A DNA stretch of 64,000 nucleotides. Origin: Eublepharis macularius. Lineage: Eukaryota > Chordata > Lepidosauria > Squamata > Eublepharidae. The position numbers and the translations under genes were made by a program. Positions 62,382 through 64,000 of this stretch are shown here, piece after piece. Position 1 is the stretch's first letter. Each line of letters starts with the position of its first letter. The stretch covers positions 94,829,001 to 94,893,000 of the forward strand of contig NC_072800.1 of the NCBI RefSeq assembly GCF_028583425.1, written 5' to 3'. The notes under the pieces were generated by a model. It did no database searches, was not told the DNA's origin, and was given only the letters and a program-made list of their open reading frames with translations.

Positions 62382-64000
62382 CTGGTGGGACCAAACAAAG
62401 CAGAGTTAATGCCGCAAGGTGGCTCTCCCAGCCATGCCGTGACTGGACGGGTTCCCCGCAGAGCAGTGCTGAGGGGCGCTGGGCAATGTGCAGGGGGAGG
62501 CCTTCTCTTCTTCAAAGCCCTATATGCCTCGGGTTCCTTCTTGCTAAAGGGTGGCCTCTCTCATTCTGAATCGGTGCAACGGCTACAAGGGCTGTTCTCT
62601 CTGCCCTCTCCCAGACCGGTCCGCCCCTGGGCATTCTTCACCATTGGACAGATTTTGTGAAATAGTTTGCAGTTCGGAGGGCATGTTTGCTCCTCATTTC
62701 TAGGAAGACCTGTCCATCTGTCTTCTTCCTGGAGGGCTTTTACTGGAGTTCGACAGTGCCTCAAGCGGAGGGATTGGAAAGACTGCATGGAGCCTGCTGT
62801 ACTGTTTTTGTTGATTTTATGTGCGATAGACTTATTGGTATTTGTGTCTGTTGGCATTTTGTTAGTGGCCCTGAATCTCTGCAGCAAGGAAGGACATAAA
62901 TATTCCAATAAATAAAGGGTCAAACCACAGCTGTTCTGACAATCATGAGGAGCGACTGCCAACTCTTAGCAGCTGGCCTTCCTGGGTACGGGCAGAGGAC
63001 TGCGGGGCACTTCTGCCACCTTTTCTAGTCTCAGGGCTTCCTGAATTTTGGGCTAGGTTTGAGAGACAGATTAGGAACGAGCTGAATTAACCTGAATCCA
63101 GTGGAGACGGAATCCAATGGAGAAAACAATGTAAATTTACTGTGGAAGAAGAGAGTGGGAGAGTGTCAGGGGTGGGGTGTGGGAGAAGCCCTGAAGTCCG
63201 AGCTGGGATGAGTTGGCCACGTAAAGCACTTCGGGGGGGGGGCGGGGCTGTGCTCCACCAAAACATCCGCCACAGTGAATCTGATACTCCTTAAGGAGCC
63301 ACAAAACTCTTGGCTGTTTTTGTTGTAACAGTCTAGCCCTGTGGCTGCCACTTTAGAAGAGCATACAAAGCAAACTGAAGTTTGTTTCAGGAGAGATTCT
63401 GTAACTCAAGCCATGGAATGAAGTTGTCAAGCAGAGGTACTGTTTCACAGGACGAGGCATATTTTTAAATGTACTCTTTGTTCTAAAAAATGTGCAAGGA
63501 ACAAAGAAGCAAATCAGAAACAAACACTGGGCACATGTGCCCTCTTCACTGACCTCCTTTTTTCAGAGTCATTATGTCTGTGATCATTGGGCGGGGGGGG
63601 GTGTTCTCTGACAGTCCATTCTACCACCCCAGGGCTTTACCAGCCCATTTTTTGTTCTGGGGGCTTGACTGACACACAGTGCTGGCCGAGGCAAGAGCTG
63701 GCACCCCTAGTATTTTGCACGCACACGGCATCTTATGGCAAAGCAGCTACGTGTGCCAGGTGTGGGGTGGCGCTGAGGTGTGCCACACAGCTACTTTGCA
63801 TGGCCCAGCCCAGTTCCAGTGTGATGTTCTCCCAGTCCCACAAGGGAGTTCTTGTGCCTCCTGGATTCATGCTGAAACCCAAGCCCGGGGCTGCATGGCT
63901 GGTGCTGGTGTGGACTAAGGCAGTTACAGACCCCATGGAGAGGGAAAGCCCTTAGGCTTCTGGGCACAGGATTCCCAGAGAGGAAACTCAGCTTTGTCAA
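62382..64000. other. Right-hand flank (probable RARRES2 intron or 5' region)
   Basis: No upstream RARRES2 exon could be identified. A LINE-like tail lies at about 62690-62925. The remainder shows nothing recognisable. Confidence 0.5.
62690..62925 (+). repeat. LINE-type 3' tail
   Basis: GGAGGGCTTTTACTGGAGTTC leads to a terminal block GGCCCTGAATCTCTGC...AAGGAAGGACATAAATATTCC and AATAAATAAA, a degenerate form of the gccctgagcc...gggcggaatataaa tail seen at 50450-50570. Confidence 0.45.

Noticed and set aside
62667-62915. Plus-strand frame with CLKRRDWKDC, which resembles a chemerin motif, plus a hydrophobic tail
   Set aside because: It is on the strand opposite to the real RARRES2 exons, the true equivalent exon is at 62280-62381, and the text fits a LINE 3' tail ending in AATAAATAAA.

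Overview
The window is nuclear DNA of a vertebrate, most likely a squamate reptile, with a weak lean to a gecko. The genes have many short exons with GT-AG introns. The protein-coding genes match amniote genes whose human counterparts cluster at 7q36.1. The spacers are packed with squamate-style repeats: tRNA-derived SINEs, CR1, L1 and L2-like LINE pieces, and hairpin DNA transposons. Species cannot be fixed from the sequence alone. No bacterial, organellar or CRISPR features are present, and I recognised no retroviral or other capsid-bearing element.

Layout, left to right. (1) About 0.2-25.4 kb, minus strand: the 5' third of SSPO (SCO-spondin), 18 coding exons running right to left from a signal-peptide exon at 25.2-25.3 kb. 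They encode about 979 residues in the order signal peptide, EMI, VWD1-C8-TIL1, VWD2-C8-TIL2, TIL3, and the gene continues off the left edge. All 18 exons join in phase with canonical splice sites. (2) 25.4-34.5 kb: intergenic, with SINEs, GC-boxes and an orphan CpG island near 29.3-29.8 kb. (3) 34.5-48.1 kb, plus strand: a five-exon ZNF467-type gene. It has a candidate 8-residue start exon in a CpG island carrying a ZNF143 motif, a KRAB-like exon, two linker exons and a last exon with 12 C2H2 fingers. (4) 48.7-51.4 kb: repeats. (5) 51.4-53.9 kb, plus strand: a CpG island followed by the single coding exon of LRRC61. (6) 56.8-62.4 kb, minus strand: the last three coding exons of RARRES2 (chemerin), with 5' exons beyond what I could find to the right.

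SSPO and ZNF467 are divergent, and LRRC61 and RARRES2 are convergent. The genes do not form a pathway. SCO-spondin is a secreted Reissner-fibre glycoprotein, ZNF467 a nuclear zinc-finger protein, LRRC61 a small leucine-rich-repeat protein, and chemerin a secreted chemoattractant and adipokine precursor. The points of most interest are a divergent KRAB box on the ZNF467 orthologue, a local gene order that differs from the human one as I recall it, a perfect 221-bp palindrome in a ZNF467 intron, and conservation of the chemerin agonist peptide.
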